From Fibrobacter succinogenes (GTDB lineage Bacteria; Fibrobacterota; Fibrobacteria; Fibrobacterales; Fibrobacteraceae), in the NCBI GenBank assembly GCA_902756345.1, contig CACVQR010000003.1, positions 62,001 through 126,000 of the forward strand: a stretch of 64,000 nucleotides of DNA, given 5' to 3'. The translations under genes were made by a program, and so were the position numbers. Positions 1 to 7,982 of this stretch are shown here, one piece after another; position 1 is the stretch's first letter; each line of letters starts with the position of its first letter. The notes under the pieces are model-generated. The model was not told where the DNA came from and ran no database searches. It saw nothing but the letters and a program-made list of their open reading frames with translations.

Positions 1-958
1 GAACGGTCGGGGCGACCTTGCAGATGCACGGCGTGTTGCGGGAAAGGCGGTCGATGTCCTTCATGGTGAAGTCGACCCCGGCTTCCTGAGCCACAGCGAG
101 CAAGTGGAGCACGGTGTTGGAGGAACCGCCCATGGCGATGTCGAGGCGCATGGCGTTTTCGAAGGCGTCCTTCGTGGCGATGCTGCGCGGGAGGATGCTT
201 TCGTCGTTCAAATCGTAATACTGGTGGCAGAGTTCCACGATGCGCTTACCGGCGGCTTCGAAGAGCTTCTTACGTTCGGCGTGCGTTGCAACGATGGTGC
301 CGTTACCCGGGAGGCTAAGGCCCAAAGCTTCGGTAAGGGAGTTCATGGAGTTTGCGGTGAACATGCCGGAGCAGGAACCGCAAGTCGGGCAAGCGTTCGC
401 TTCGATGGCCGCCACTTCTTCGTCGCTGATGGTGTTGTCGGCGGAATCGATCATGGCGTCGATCAAGTCAAGAGCGCGGTCCTTGCCGTCCTTCGTGGTG
501 ACGTGGCCAGCTTCCATCGGGCCGCCAGAAACGAAGATTGCCGGAATGTTGAGACGCATGGCAGCCATGAGCATACCCGGAGTCACCTTGTCGCAGTTAG
601 AGATGCAAACGAGGGCATCGGCGCGGTGGGCGTTTGCCATGTATTCAGTAGAGTCTGCGATGAGGTCGCGAGAGGGCAAGCTGTAGAGCATGCCGTCGTG
701 GCCCATAGCGATACCGTCATCAACGGCGATGGTGTTCATTTCCTTCGCGACACCGCCGGCGGCTTCAATCGCGCGGGCGACCACCTGGCCCAAGTCCTTC
801 AGGTGAACGTGGCCCGGAACAAACTGGGTGTAGCTGTTCACCACGCAAATCACCGGCTTGCCAAAGTCTTCCACCTTGGTTCCAGTTGCGTGCCACAGGG
901 CGCGTGCACCGGCCATTTCGCGGCCTTCCATAGTCTTGAGCGAACGAAGTTTCGGCAT
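1..958 (-). CDS. ilvD: Dihydroxy-acid dehydratase, N-terminal part (gene runs off the window)
   Basis: Dehydrates 2,3-dihydroxy-isovalerate and its methylvalerate analogue in valine, leucine and isoleucine synthesis, in the cytoplasm. About 319 residues are visible, starting [20 protein letters not shown]. The family iron-sulfur cysteine motifs CISNCDK and [11 protein letters not shown] are intact, and the sequence matches the E. coli IlvD type along its length. The ATG is preceded by a GAGGATTATT ribosome-binding region. The C-terminal half lies beyond position 1. It is transcribed divergently from the large surface-protein gene. No other branched-chain gene is in the window. Confidence 0.96.
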   Translation of the reverse strand, partial: MPKLRSLKTMEGREMAGARALWHATGTKVEDFGKPVICVVNSYTQFVPGHVHLKDLGQVVARAIEAAGGVAKEMNTIAVDDGIAMGHDGMLYSLPSRDLIADSTEYMANAHRADALVCISNCDKVTPGMLMAAMRLNIPAIFVSGGPMEAGHVTTKDGKDRALDLIDAMIDSADNTISDEEVAAIEANACPTCGSCSGMFTANSMNSLTEALGLSLPGNGTIVATHAERKKLFEAAGKRIVELCHQYYDLNDESILPRSIATKDAFENAMRLDIAMGGSSNTVLHLLAVAQEAGVDFTMKDIDRLSRNTPCICKVAPTV

Positions 959-1316
959 AATAATCCTCTTTTTGTGTCTTTAAATTCTGCGGCGTTACTC
1001 GTAAAAAATTGCGGGTTTAAAAACGCCAAATTTCGGGCTAAAATGTAGAAAAATTGCGTGTTGACGCGCAAAATGGCGCCGAAATAGGGGTAAATCTGCA
1101 AAAATGACCCCAAAATTGACGTTTTTGAGCTAAAAACGCAAGCTTACAAATGTAGTATCTTTCTTACGGAGTTCTTAAAATAATGTTATAAATGGCGATT
1201 TTGGGCGAATTTCGCGGTTGTTGTATTTTGGTCAAACGGGGTGTGATGTAAATCCCTTTGAATTTTGTGGGGATAAGTCTATATTATGCGCGTCAATAAA
1301 AACGAGGTTGGTTTTG
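959..1316. other. Divergent intergenic region between ilvD and the InlB-repeat protein
   Basis: This 358-base AT-rich stretch holds no credible gene. For the rightward gene it shows TTTG at 1257-1260, then 19 nt, then TATATTATG at 1280-1288, a near match to the FCB-type -33/-7 promoter, followed by a GAGG Shine-Dalgarno at about 1302. For ilvD only the ribosome-binding site is clear. No riboswitch, attenuator or T-box-like structure was recognised. Confidence 0.5.
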
Positions 1317-4300
1317 ATGGACAAGAATATTCTCACGAATAGATTTTGTGGTGTACTTGTATGCACCATTATGTTGTTTGTAGCACAGGCTTTCGCTGCC
1401 GCCTGGGACGGATCTGCGACTCAACAGGCTACGAAAGAAGGTGATTACTACATCATCGATACCGAAGCAAAGCTTGCTTGGTATGCTAAGAACTATAATA
1501 GTGGCAACGCGAAGTTGACTGCCGATATTGATTTGGGCGGGCATCTTTGGATTCCGATTGCGCCTGGAGATGGTAATGCGAAATACAGTAAAACTTTTGA
1601 TGGTAATGGTCATGTGATCAAGAACATGTACATCAACGGATCGGAACTTGCTCAAATAGACAAAAAGTACGCTCAAAATCTTGGTTTTATCGCTGTGCTT
1701 GGAGGCGGAACAGTCAAGAATTTAATTCTCGAGAACGTTGATATTCAGGCTGCGACTAATGCTGGCGATATTTTGGGAAGGGAAGATAGCCAGATTTCTG
1801 TGGGACCTTTTGTCGGCTGGATGAATGAAAATGGAGCCAATAAAATTCTGGATTGTGTAGCGGCTTCAGGAACCATCAGGACAACAGGTAAAGGTCAAGG
1901 TGTTGGCGGTATAGTAGGTAATGCCAAAAATGGTACGATATCCAACTGCCTGAGCCTCGTGGAAATTCATACAAGTGGTGCAGATGCCTATATTGGGGGG
2001 ATTATCGGCATCACTAAGACTGATGTTACGGTTTCTTCTTGTGTGTATGCTGGTCCCGGTCTTGTGAATACTGGAACAAACGGTCTTACTGGGGGTGTTG
2101 TTGGAAACGTTTACACAGGGAAAATCACTACAGAAAATAATTATTTTGAAGGAGGCGGCAGTGCTGGTGTTGGTGGTTCAATCTGCACAAAGAATTGTAA
2201 TAAACCACCTCTTGATAGTGCTTCATTTAACAAAGCAAATACGAATGCACAAAAGGCCGATGTCACGAATATTGAAAAAGTTGTTTGTGCCATGAATGGC
2301 AAGAATGCTGATGGCTCCTGTAAAGAAGAACCTTGGTCCTTAGGTCAAACTGGACTTTCCTTGAACGGTTATGGTGCAGACGGCTACAAGATTATTTTCA
2401 ATGCAAATGGTGGTGCTTTTGCCGGTTCTGCAGTAACCAAGAATATTTACTTGGCTAGTGGAATGGCGATTACCGATAACGAAGTCGGCAAACCGTCACG
2501 AAATGGATTCTCTTTTGAAGGTTGGGCTGCAACTGCCGATGCTACAGAATCACTCGAAAATTTGGGGACTGTTTCCAAATCAACAAAGTTCTATGCTGTT
2601 TGGGCGCCTCTCAATACAATCATTTTCAATGTTGCTCCGGGATCTTTCTCGTTGGGAGAACAGTCCAAAACCAAGCAAGTGGCTAATGGCGAAGTTATCA
2701 CAGTGGAAGGTCTAGGAGCTTTACCTACAACTCGCTGCAAAAAATATGTGTCAGGAACAGAAGATGAATGTGAAACATGGTCCTACTTTACCGGTTGGGC
2801 ATTGACTGAAGGGGCTCTCGAAAGCGACTCGGTTTCTTTGGATACAGTGACCGCATCTGATAGTCTTGTTTTGTACGCTGTATGGACTGATGTGGAAACC
2901 TATACGGTGACTTATAACGCCAATCAACATGGTCGGACAACTGTGGATTATGTCCGCGTAGGTGCCGGCGATACGGTTTCAGCTCCGACTGATCCGATTG
3001 CAGATAGTGGTTATGAATTTGCCGGATGGTTTACGGATGCAGAAGGCGAGAATCCTTATCAGTTTGCAGCGCAAATTCACGAGAGCATTATCCTGTATGC
3101 AAAATGGGCTCTCGATACGTTCACGGTTGCTTACGAAATGAATGGTGTGTCAAATGCGGGTGAAAATCCAGTTTTCTATACCATTGAAACGCCGACATTT
3201 GCCTTGGCTGCTCCGGCCGATTCTGAAGGCTATGTGTTTGAGGGCTGGTTCTACGATGCCAATTTCACCAACCCGGCTTCCCAGTTGATTCAGGGAACGA
3301 CTGGCGACAAGACTTTCTATGCCAAGTGGACCAAGAAAACCTACAGAATCATGTATCTTGCAGATAACAGTTCCCAGGGGTCTGTCACGGACCAGTTCAA
3401 GGAACATGGAACGCCCCTTACGCTCGAATCCGCGGGCTATTTCAATCGCAAGGGATATGCCCAGACTGGTTGGGCGACCGTTGCGAACGGAGAAAAGGTG
3501 TATGAATTTGGTGCAACCTATGAAGAAAATGCTGCATTGACTCTGTACCCGTCGTGGAGCGATCCAATCGTATACACGATTACTTATGTGTGTGATGGCT
3601 GTACAAATAATGCTCAGAATCCGGAAACATATACGGTTCTCACGAGTACGGGAATAAAGTATGCTTCGTCTGTTCCTGAAGGTTATAGATTTGGCGGATG
3701 GTTCAGTGATAAAAAGTATACGAAACAAGTGACTCAAATTGTTGCTGGAACAATTGGAAATATGACTTTATATGGTAAATTGAACAAGATATACAAGATT
3801 ACTTATGTAGGAACGGATAAACCTTATTGTGATGCTTTGTATACTGTTGATGATGCTATTACATTAAGGAATCCTGCAGATAGCGCTGGTTACACCTTCG
3901 GCGGCTGGTTCACTAACGCCAACTTCGAAGGCGATGCCGTGACAGGTATTGCCAAGGGCTCTACAGGCGATACGACCTTCTACGCCAAGTGGATTCCGGA
4001 ATCTGTCGAAACGCAGTATGGCGCTATCACCATCACGGAATCTAACACCAAAGTGGACGGCGAAATCGTGACCACTCGTGCTGCGGTCATCGATGGCAAT
4101 TACACGGGTGAAGATGCTGTCGAAATCACTTCCGACATCGTGGTCAACAGCGTGACCTTGGACCGCACGTTCAACGTGAACAAGATTTCTACGCTGTATG
4201 TTCCGTTTGAAATTGATACGGCCAATGTTATGAATGCGACTGTATACAAGTTCAAGAAGGTTGTGAAAGAAGATAATCGCTGGAAATTCAAGGTGGCTAA

Positions 4301-4832
4301 AGCGGGAAAAGTCATGCCTAATACGCCTTATGTAGTCTTGCCTTCGGCTTCTCAGGTGACTTTTGACATTGCTGAGTCTGTAACCTTGAACACGACGACT
4401 GAGGGTGAAGAAACTACTTCGGGTGCATGGGAATTCAAGGGACTCTATAATTATACCAAGTTTGTAATGGACGACGAAAACCCCATCTATGTCTTTGCAA
4501 ACCAGGAATGCAGTGGGGCGAAGTTGGGCGAATTCGTGATGACAACTGAAGGTGCCTGGAGCAATCCGATGCGTGCCTACCTCGTTTATCATAAGGGAAC
4601 TGCCTTGGCTAAGTCTGCTCTCGGCGACCAGAATAGCTTCCTTCTTCCGAGCGAACTTGATATTGAAATCGAAGATGAGAATGGTGTTGTTGTCCAGACG
4701 GGCAAACTCAACACGGTTACGGGCGAGGTCCGCATGGACCGCTGGTTCGACTTGAAGGGCAGAAGCCTGAATTCCAAGCCGACCGCGAAGGGAACCTACT
4801 ACAAGAACGGGAAAAAAACTATTATTAGGTAA
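1317..4832 (+). CDS. Large secreted protein with GLUG-like and InlB B-type repeats
   Basis: Predicted 1171-residue secreted or surface protein. The chosen ATG gives a clean signal peptide (MDKNILTNRF start, hydrophobic core, cleavage after VAQAFA); the frame extends 33 codons further upstream without a better start. Residues of roughly 30-330 carry GLUG-like beta-helix motifs such as GGIVGNAKNGTISNC. A central region has about seven InlB B-repeat units (GYEFAGWFTDAEG, GYVFEGWFYDAN, GYTFGGWFTNAN), each followed by YAKW-like strands. The last 30 residues (FDLKGRSLNSKPTAKGTYY) look like a short C-terminal sorting or anchoring tail. Such proteins usually mediate adhesion or binding, but the ligand is unknown. 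It ends 17 nt before the first precursor-like peptide gene, with the same AAAAACGAGGT ribosome-binding sequence before both. Confidence 0.8.
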   Translation: MDKNILTNRFCGVLVCTIMLFVAQAFAAAWDGSATQQATKEGDYYIIDTEAKLAWYAKNYNSGNAKLTADIDLGGHLWIPIAPGDGNAKYSKTFDGNGHVIKNMYINGSELAQIDKKYAQNLGFIAVLGGGTVKNLILENVDIQAATNAGDILGREDSQISVGPFVGWMNENGANKILDCVAASGTIRTTGKGQGVGGIVGNAKNGTISNCLSLVEIHTSGADAYIGGIIGITKTDVTVSSCVYAGPGLVNTGTNGLTGGVVGNVYTGKITTENNYFEGGGSAGVGGSICTKNCNKPPLDSASFNKANTNAQKADVTNIEKVVCAMNGKNADGSCKEEPWSLGQTGLSLNGYGADGYKIIFNANGGAFAGSAVTKNIYLASGMAITDNEVGKPSRNGFSFEGWAATADATESLENLGTVSKSTKFYAVWAPLNTIIFNVAPGSFSLGEQSKTKQVANGEVITVEGLGALPTTRCKKYVSGTEDECETWSYFTGWALTEGALESDSVSLDTVTASDSLVLYAVWTDVETYTVTYNANQHGRTTVDYVRVGAGDTVSAPTDPIADSGYEFAGWFTDAEGENPYQFAAQIHESIILYAKWALDTFTVAYEMNGVSNAGENPVFYTIETPTFALAAPADSEGYVFEGWFYDANFTNPASQLIQGTTGDKTFYAKWTKKTYRIMYLADNSSQGSVTDQFKEHGTPLTLESAGYFNRKGYAQTGWATVANGEKVYEFGATYEENAALTLYPSWSDPIVYTITYVCDGCTNNAQNPETYTVLTSTGIKYASSVPEGYRFGGWFSDKKYTKQVTQIVAGTIGNMTLYGKLNKIYKITYVGTDKPYCDALYTVDDAITLRNPADSAGYTFGGWFTNANFEGDAVTGIAKGSTGDTTFYAKWIPESVETQYGAITITESNTKVDGEIVTTRAAVIDGNYTGEDAVEITSDIVVNSVTLDRTFNVNKISTLYVPFEIDTANVMNATVYKFKKVVKEDNRWKFKVAKAGKVMPNTPYVVLPSASQVTFDIAESVTLNTTTEGEETTSGAWEFKGLYNYTKFVMDDENPIYVFANQECSGAKLGEFVMTTEGAWSNPMRAYLVYHKGTALAKSALGDQNSFLLPSELDIEIEDENGVVVQTGKLNTVTGEVRMDRWFDLKGRSLNSKPTAKGTYYKNGKKTIIR

Positions 4833-4849
4833 AAACGAGGTGCGTGAAA

Positions 4850-4987
4850 ATGAAAATTGCTGAAAAAAAGAGTTCTAAGAAAGAATACGAAGCGCCGCAG
4901 ATGGATGTCATTGCTTTTGACGTCCAGGGAACTTTACTTAATTGTAGCGGTGGTGACGTTGAAGAATGTACTGACTGTGATGACTAG
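4850..4987 (+). CDS. RiPP-like precursor peptide 1 (45 aa)
   Basis: A 45-codon gene beginning MKIAEKKSSKKEYEAPQM, with a good Shine-Dalgarno (GAGGTG, 10 nt upstream). The lysine-rich N-terminus and YEAPQM fit the YxxPxL leader motif that lasso-type B1/PqqD proteins bind, with Met replacing Leu. The leader-like part ends LLNCSGG and is followed by the acidic, two-cysteine tail DVEECTDCDD. The next peptide gene shares the Lys-rich YExPQM start and the LL-x-x-SGG block while the tails differ, as expected for a conserved leader and a variable core. Seen: the sequence pattern and its neighbours. Inferred: that it is a modified and exported peptide. No cyclase gene is present. Confidence 0.7.
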   Translation: MKIAEKKSSKKEYEAPQMDVIAFDVQGTLLNCSGGDVEECTDCDD

Positions 4988-5029
4988 AATTCGTCTTTTA
5001 ACGAAGCTTTACTGATGGTGAAGATCTGT

Positions 5030-5158
5030 ATGAAAACGAAAAAGAAATATGAAAAGCCTCAGATGGAAATCTATAATGTTCGCCGCACCAAGGCCGCGCT
5101 GCTGTTGTATTCTGGTGGCGCAGCGTATCTTGGTAATGAGTGCAATCCCGTTGTTTGA
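5030..5158 (+). CDS. RiPP-like precursor peptide 2 (42 aa)
   Basis: A 42-codon gene starting MKTKKKYEKPQMEIYNV; an in-frame ATG at 5015 would add five residues. GGTGA at about 5017-5021 is a plausible ribosome-binding site for the later ATG, which also best matches peptide 1. It shares KYExPQM and LLLYSGG with its neighbour, followed by a different tail, AAYLGNECNPVV. Counting from the first Gly of SGG, position 9 is acidic in both peptides (Asp in peptide 1, Glu here), the spacing used in some lasso rings. This may be chance because no lasso cyclase is encoded nearby. A terminator follows immediately. Confidence 0.68.
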   Translation: MKTKKKYEKPQMEIYNVRRTKAALLLYSGGAAYLGNECNPVV

Positions 5159-5180
5159 TATAAATGTTTAGTGCTGTTTC

Positions 5181-5206
5181 AGGGACCGATTCCGGTCCCT
5201 TTTTTC
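5181..5206 (+). terminator. Rho-independent terminator after the precursor peptides
   Basis: An 8-bp stem AGGGACCG/CGGTCCCT with a short ATTC loop runs into a T-run. It separates the two peptide genes from the enzyme genes, so partial read-through plus the promoter just downstream could let peptide mRNA exceed enzyme mRNA. Confidence 0.85.
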
Positions 5207-5214
5207 TATCTTTG
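5207..5214 (+). promoter_or_regulatory. TAnnTTTG promoter box of the maturation operon
   Basis: TATCTTTG lies 5 nt before the ATG at 5220, and no Shine-Dalgarno is possible in the gap. Initiation about 5-7 nt after the box would give a leaderless mRNA. The box overlaps the terminator T-run. Confidence 0.6.
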
Positions 5215-5219
5215 CGGCC

Positions 5220-6338
5220 ATGGGTTTAATTCTGAAGAAAACAGACAAGCTCTTGTTTAAACTGTTGCAGCTTGCGCTTGATACGACGGGCGCTTTGCAG
5301 GGGCTTGAGGAGGCGCCTTCCGAAGAAGACTGGAAGGCTATTTATAAGCTGGCGAAGCGCCAGAGCGTTTTGGGCGTCGTTTTTAACGCGGTCAAGAAAC
5401 TTCCGGAAAATTTCAGGCCTGCAAGGGCTCTTTTGTTGCGCTGGTCCATGGATGCCGAGGGCACCGCGGGCATGAACAAACTGTTGAACCTCGAGGCGGT
5501 ACGCTTGACTCGGGTTTTCATGGACGCGGGTCGCAAAAATGCAATTTTGAAGGGCCCCGCCAACGCCAGACTTTATCCGGATCCGCTGAGTAGGCAGTGT
5601 GGCGATATCGATATTTGGGTCGAGGGCGGCCGCAAGGGTGTAACCGAATTGCTTTATAAGTTGAATTTGTTGAATGCGGAAAACGATGACCATGCCTATT
5701 CGCGGCACCATATTCACTTGCCCCAAAATAAGGATGGAGTCACGGTGGAGGTGCATTTCAAGCCTGCATCGGGAATCCCGTTCCGCAATGGGGCGCTTCA
5801 AAAATTCTTGAATGAAGAAATTCGTAAAGCGGAACTTACGCCCGAGGGTTTTTATTCGCCGTCGATCAAATTTGCACTCGTGATGCAGCTTGCGCATTTG
5901 CAGCAACATTTTTATTCGGGCGGCCTCGGATTCAGGCAGTACACCGACTACTTGATGCTGCTCAGGCATTCTACCGAGGGCGACCGGAATGCGGCTGTCG
6001 GTGTCATGAAAAATTTAAGCATGATGCGTGCTTGCGGTGCTGTAATGTGGGTGTTGCAAGAGGTGTTCGGGCTTGAACGTGAATTGATGCTTTGTGCGCC
6101 GGACCGCAAACGTGGCGAGCGACTTTTGAAACTCGCTCTTGCGGGCGGTAATTTTGGACAACATAAAGAAGTTCCTAAACCCAAGAATGTTTTTGTTCGC
6201 TGGTTCAAGGATCGTTTGCAAGCCCTTTCGTGGCTGACGTTTGATCCGGTGAATGCGGTTTTCAAGGAACTCAAATACTGGCGTGCGACTATTTCGTTGA
6301 TTCCAAAGCGCATTAAGCGCAGGAGGATTGCCCTATGA
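5220..6338 (+). CDS. NTP_transf_5-type nucleotidyltransferase of the RiPP-like cluster
   Basis: A 372-residue protein of the uncharacterised nucleotidyltransferase family (PF14907 type). The diagnostic block is ILKGPANARLYPDPLSRQ followed by GDIDIWVEGG, where the two Asp of GDID should bind metal and nucleotide. Downstream, TVEVHFKP and SPSIKFALVMQLAHLQQHF are conserved in the second copy at 52642-53757. This family occurs in lasso-peptide and related RiPP loci as a putative tailoring enzyme, although the chemistry here is unknown. The ATG follows the TATCTTTG box by 5 nt. The stop overlaps the next start by 4 nt (ATGA), suggesting translational coupling. Confidence 0.82.
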   Translation: MGLILKKTDKLLFKLLQLALDTTGALQGLEEAPSEEDWKAIYKLAKRQSVLGVVFNAVKKLPENFRPARALLLRWSMDAEGTAGMNKLLNLEAVRLTRVFMDAGRKNAILKGPANARLYPDPLSRQCGDIDIWVEGGRKGVTELLYKLNLLNAENDDHAYSRHHIHLPQNKDGVTVEVHFKPASGIPFRNGALQKFLNEEIRKAELTPEGFYSPSIKFALVMQLAHLQQHFYSGGLGFRQYTDYLMLLRHSTEGDRNAAVGVMKNLSMMRACGAVMWVLQEVFGLERELMLCAPDRKRGERLLKLALAGGNFGQHKEVPKPKNVFVRWFKDRLQALSWLTFDPVNAVFKELKYWRATISLIPKRIKRRRIAL

Positions 6339-7234
6339 TTTCTGCCGGAAACGCACGCCGTTATCAGGTGGCGCTTCATTTGTTTGAAGTTTCTCAAAAT
6401 ATTAGCGAGAATTTTTTTGCTGACTGCATGGACAATTATGCTCCGTTTGCTACCGAAAAAGCGGGTGAAGGGCTTTTTTTAATGCGTGTGGAATATGGCG
6501 AATCTCCTGCATATACCGAAGAACTTTGCCAAGATGAAGAGGGCCAGCAGATTGTTTGCGGACTTACCGCCGGGCAAAATTCGGTGTTTGATTTTCGTTT
6601 GCAAAAGAAAAAAACGGGTGTGCTAGTTTGTTCAAAAGACTACAAGACGGCAACCCTGTTTATACCGCAAGGTACGGCTGCGGCCTTGCTCAAGTTTGCC
6701 GTGAACAATGCGCTTATGGTGCTTTACGCGATTGCATCGGCGCCTTATAATACGGCGCTGTTCCATGCGGCTGTCGTAAATTACGAGGGTAAGGGTTACA
6801 TGTTCCTGGGCAAGAGCGGTACGGGTAAGAGCACGCATGCAAGGCTATGGCTCAAGTACAACGAGGGCTCGGAACTTTTGAACGACGACAATCCCGTGGT
6901 GCGTATTGAAAAAGATGCGGACGGGAACAGCGTTACGCGCGTTTACGGGTCGCCTTGGAGCGGAAAGACGCCTTGCTACAAGAATGAGGTTTATCCGTTG
7001 GGCGGCTTCGTGATGCTTTCGCAGGCTCCGTACAACAAGATTGAACGTTTGCGCGGCGTGCGGGCGTACGCTGCTTTGGTCCCTTGTATTTCGGGCAAAC
7101 GCTGGGAATCGGTTATTGCCGACGGCTTGCATAAGACAGAAAACGCTTTGGCGATGAATGTGCCGGTGTGGTACCTGGAATGCTTGCCCGACGAAAATGC
7201 GGCAAAGCTGTGCTGCGAGACGATTTCGGGCTAA
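6335..7234 (+). CDS. HPr-kinase-like serine kinase of the RiPP-like cluster
   Basis: A 299-residue protein. Residues 1-130 form a variable N-terminal domain. An HprK-type P-loop follows at about 159-167 (GKSGTGKST, with HARLW after it), then LLNDDNPVVR and GSPWSGKTPCY, which resemble the HprK active-site and phosphate-binding region. It lacks the N-terminal domain of true HPr kinases. Proteins of this kind in lasso clusters phosphorylate a serine of the peptide. That this one acts on the 4850/5030 peptides is inferred from position only. It overlaps the nucleotidyltransferase by 4 nt. Confidence 0.85.
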   Translation: MISAGNARRYQVALHLFEVSQNISENFFADCMDNYAPFATEKAGEGLFLMRVEYGESPAYTEELCQDEEGQQIVCGLTAGQNSVFDFRLQKKKTGVLVCSKDYKTATLFIPQGTAAALLKFAVNNALMVLYAIASAPYNTALFHAAVVNYEGKGYMFLGKSGTGKSTHARLWLKYNEGSELLNDDNPVVRIEKDADGNSVTRVYGSPWSGKTPCYKNEVYPLGGFVMLSQAPYNKIERLRGVRAYAALVPCISGKRWESVIADGLHKTENALAMNVPVWYLECLPDENAAKLCCETISG

Positions 7235-7245
7235 CGGGAAATGAA

Positions 7246-7698
7246 ATGCAAAAGAAAGATGATTCGATGATTCTTTCCGAGGCAATTCGCCTTGTGGGCG
7301 AAGGGCTCGAGGTGATTTTCCCGGTGAACGGAAAAAGCATGAGGCCTTTTATTGAAGGTGGCCGCGACAGTGTAGCGCTTGTTCGTCCGGAAAACGTGAA
7401 ACCGATGGATGTGGTGCTTGCGAAGACAGACGACAACCGGTATGTGATTCACCGTGTTATGGAAATGGCGGGCGACCGTGTGACTTTGATGGGGGACGGC
7501 AATTTACAGGGCCGTGAACATGCTGAACGTAAACAAATTTATGCTAAAGTAACGCATGTTGTGCATCCAAATGGTTACAAAAGATCTCTTTACACGCCTT
7601 TTATACAATTTGTCCAAAAATTGTGGGTCAATTTTTTACCTTTGCGTCGTTATTTGCTTAAATTATATAGAGTCTACATTCGAATCCGGAATTTCTAG
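7246..7698 (+). CDS. S24/S26-family peptidase-like protein (SipW/archaeal-type Ser-His)
   Basis: About 150 residues from the ATG at 7246, 12 nt after the kinase stop; an in-frame ATG at 7267 (MILSEAIRLV) is an alternative. Ser31 lies in NGKSMRPFI and His69 in YVIHRVMEMAGD, followed by LMGDGN. This is the signal-peptidase fold with the His replacing the bacterial Lys, as in SipW and archaeal or ER signal peptidases. The C-terminal 40 residues are basic and aromatic and may lie on the membrane. Since the exporter has no C39 domain, this protein is the best candidate for leader removal, but that is an inference. Confidence 0.78.
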   Translation: MQKKDDSMILSEAIRLVGEGLEVIFPVNGKSMRPFIEGGRDSVALVRPENVKPMDVVLAKTDDNRYVIHRVMEMAGDRVTLMGDGNLQGREHAERKQIYAKVTHVVHPNGYKRSLYTPFIQFVQKLWVNFLPLRRYLLKLYRVYIRIRNF

Positions 7699-7712
7699 AA
7701 GGAGAGTACACC

Positions 7713-7982
7713 ATGCACATCAAAAAAGGATTTGTTCTGCGCGAAGTTTGCGGTGAACAGGTGATTATGGGCGAAGGCGTTGGCGCTCTCGATTTCGGGA
7801 AGCTCCTTTGCCTAAACGAAACGGCTTCTTGGCTGTGGCAACGCGCGAGTGAACTCGGCGAATTTACGGTCGAGGCGCTTGCCGATGCGCTCTGTAGCGA
7901 ATACGACGTTGCCGCCGACGATGCCTTGAACGATGTCAAGGGCATTGTTTCGCAGTGGCAAAACGTGAACGTAGTCGAATGA
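7713..7982 (+). CDS. PqqD-like RiPP recognition protein
   Basis: An 89-residue stand-alone PqqD-family protein, the winged-helix fold that serves as RiPP recognition element and hands the leader peptide to modifying enzymes. Family features are the hydrophobic N-terminal strands (FVLREVCGEQVIM), the LCLNETASWLWQ segment and a C-terminal helix. A strong AGAAGGAG ribosome-binding site precedes the ATG. Its stop overlaps the exporter start (ATGA). The tyrosine-proline motif in both upstream peptides is the expected ligand type. Confidence 0.85.
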   Translation: MHIKKGFVLREVCGEQVIMGEGVGALDFGKLLCLNETASWLWQRASELGEFTVEALADALCSEYDVAADDALNDVKGIVSQWQNVNVVE

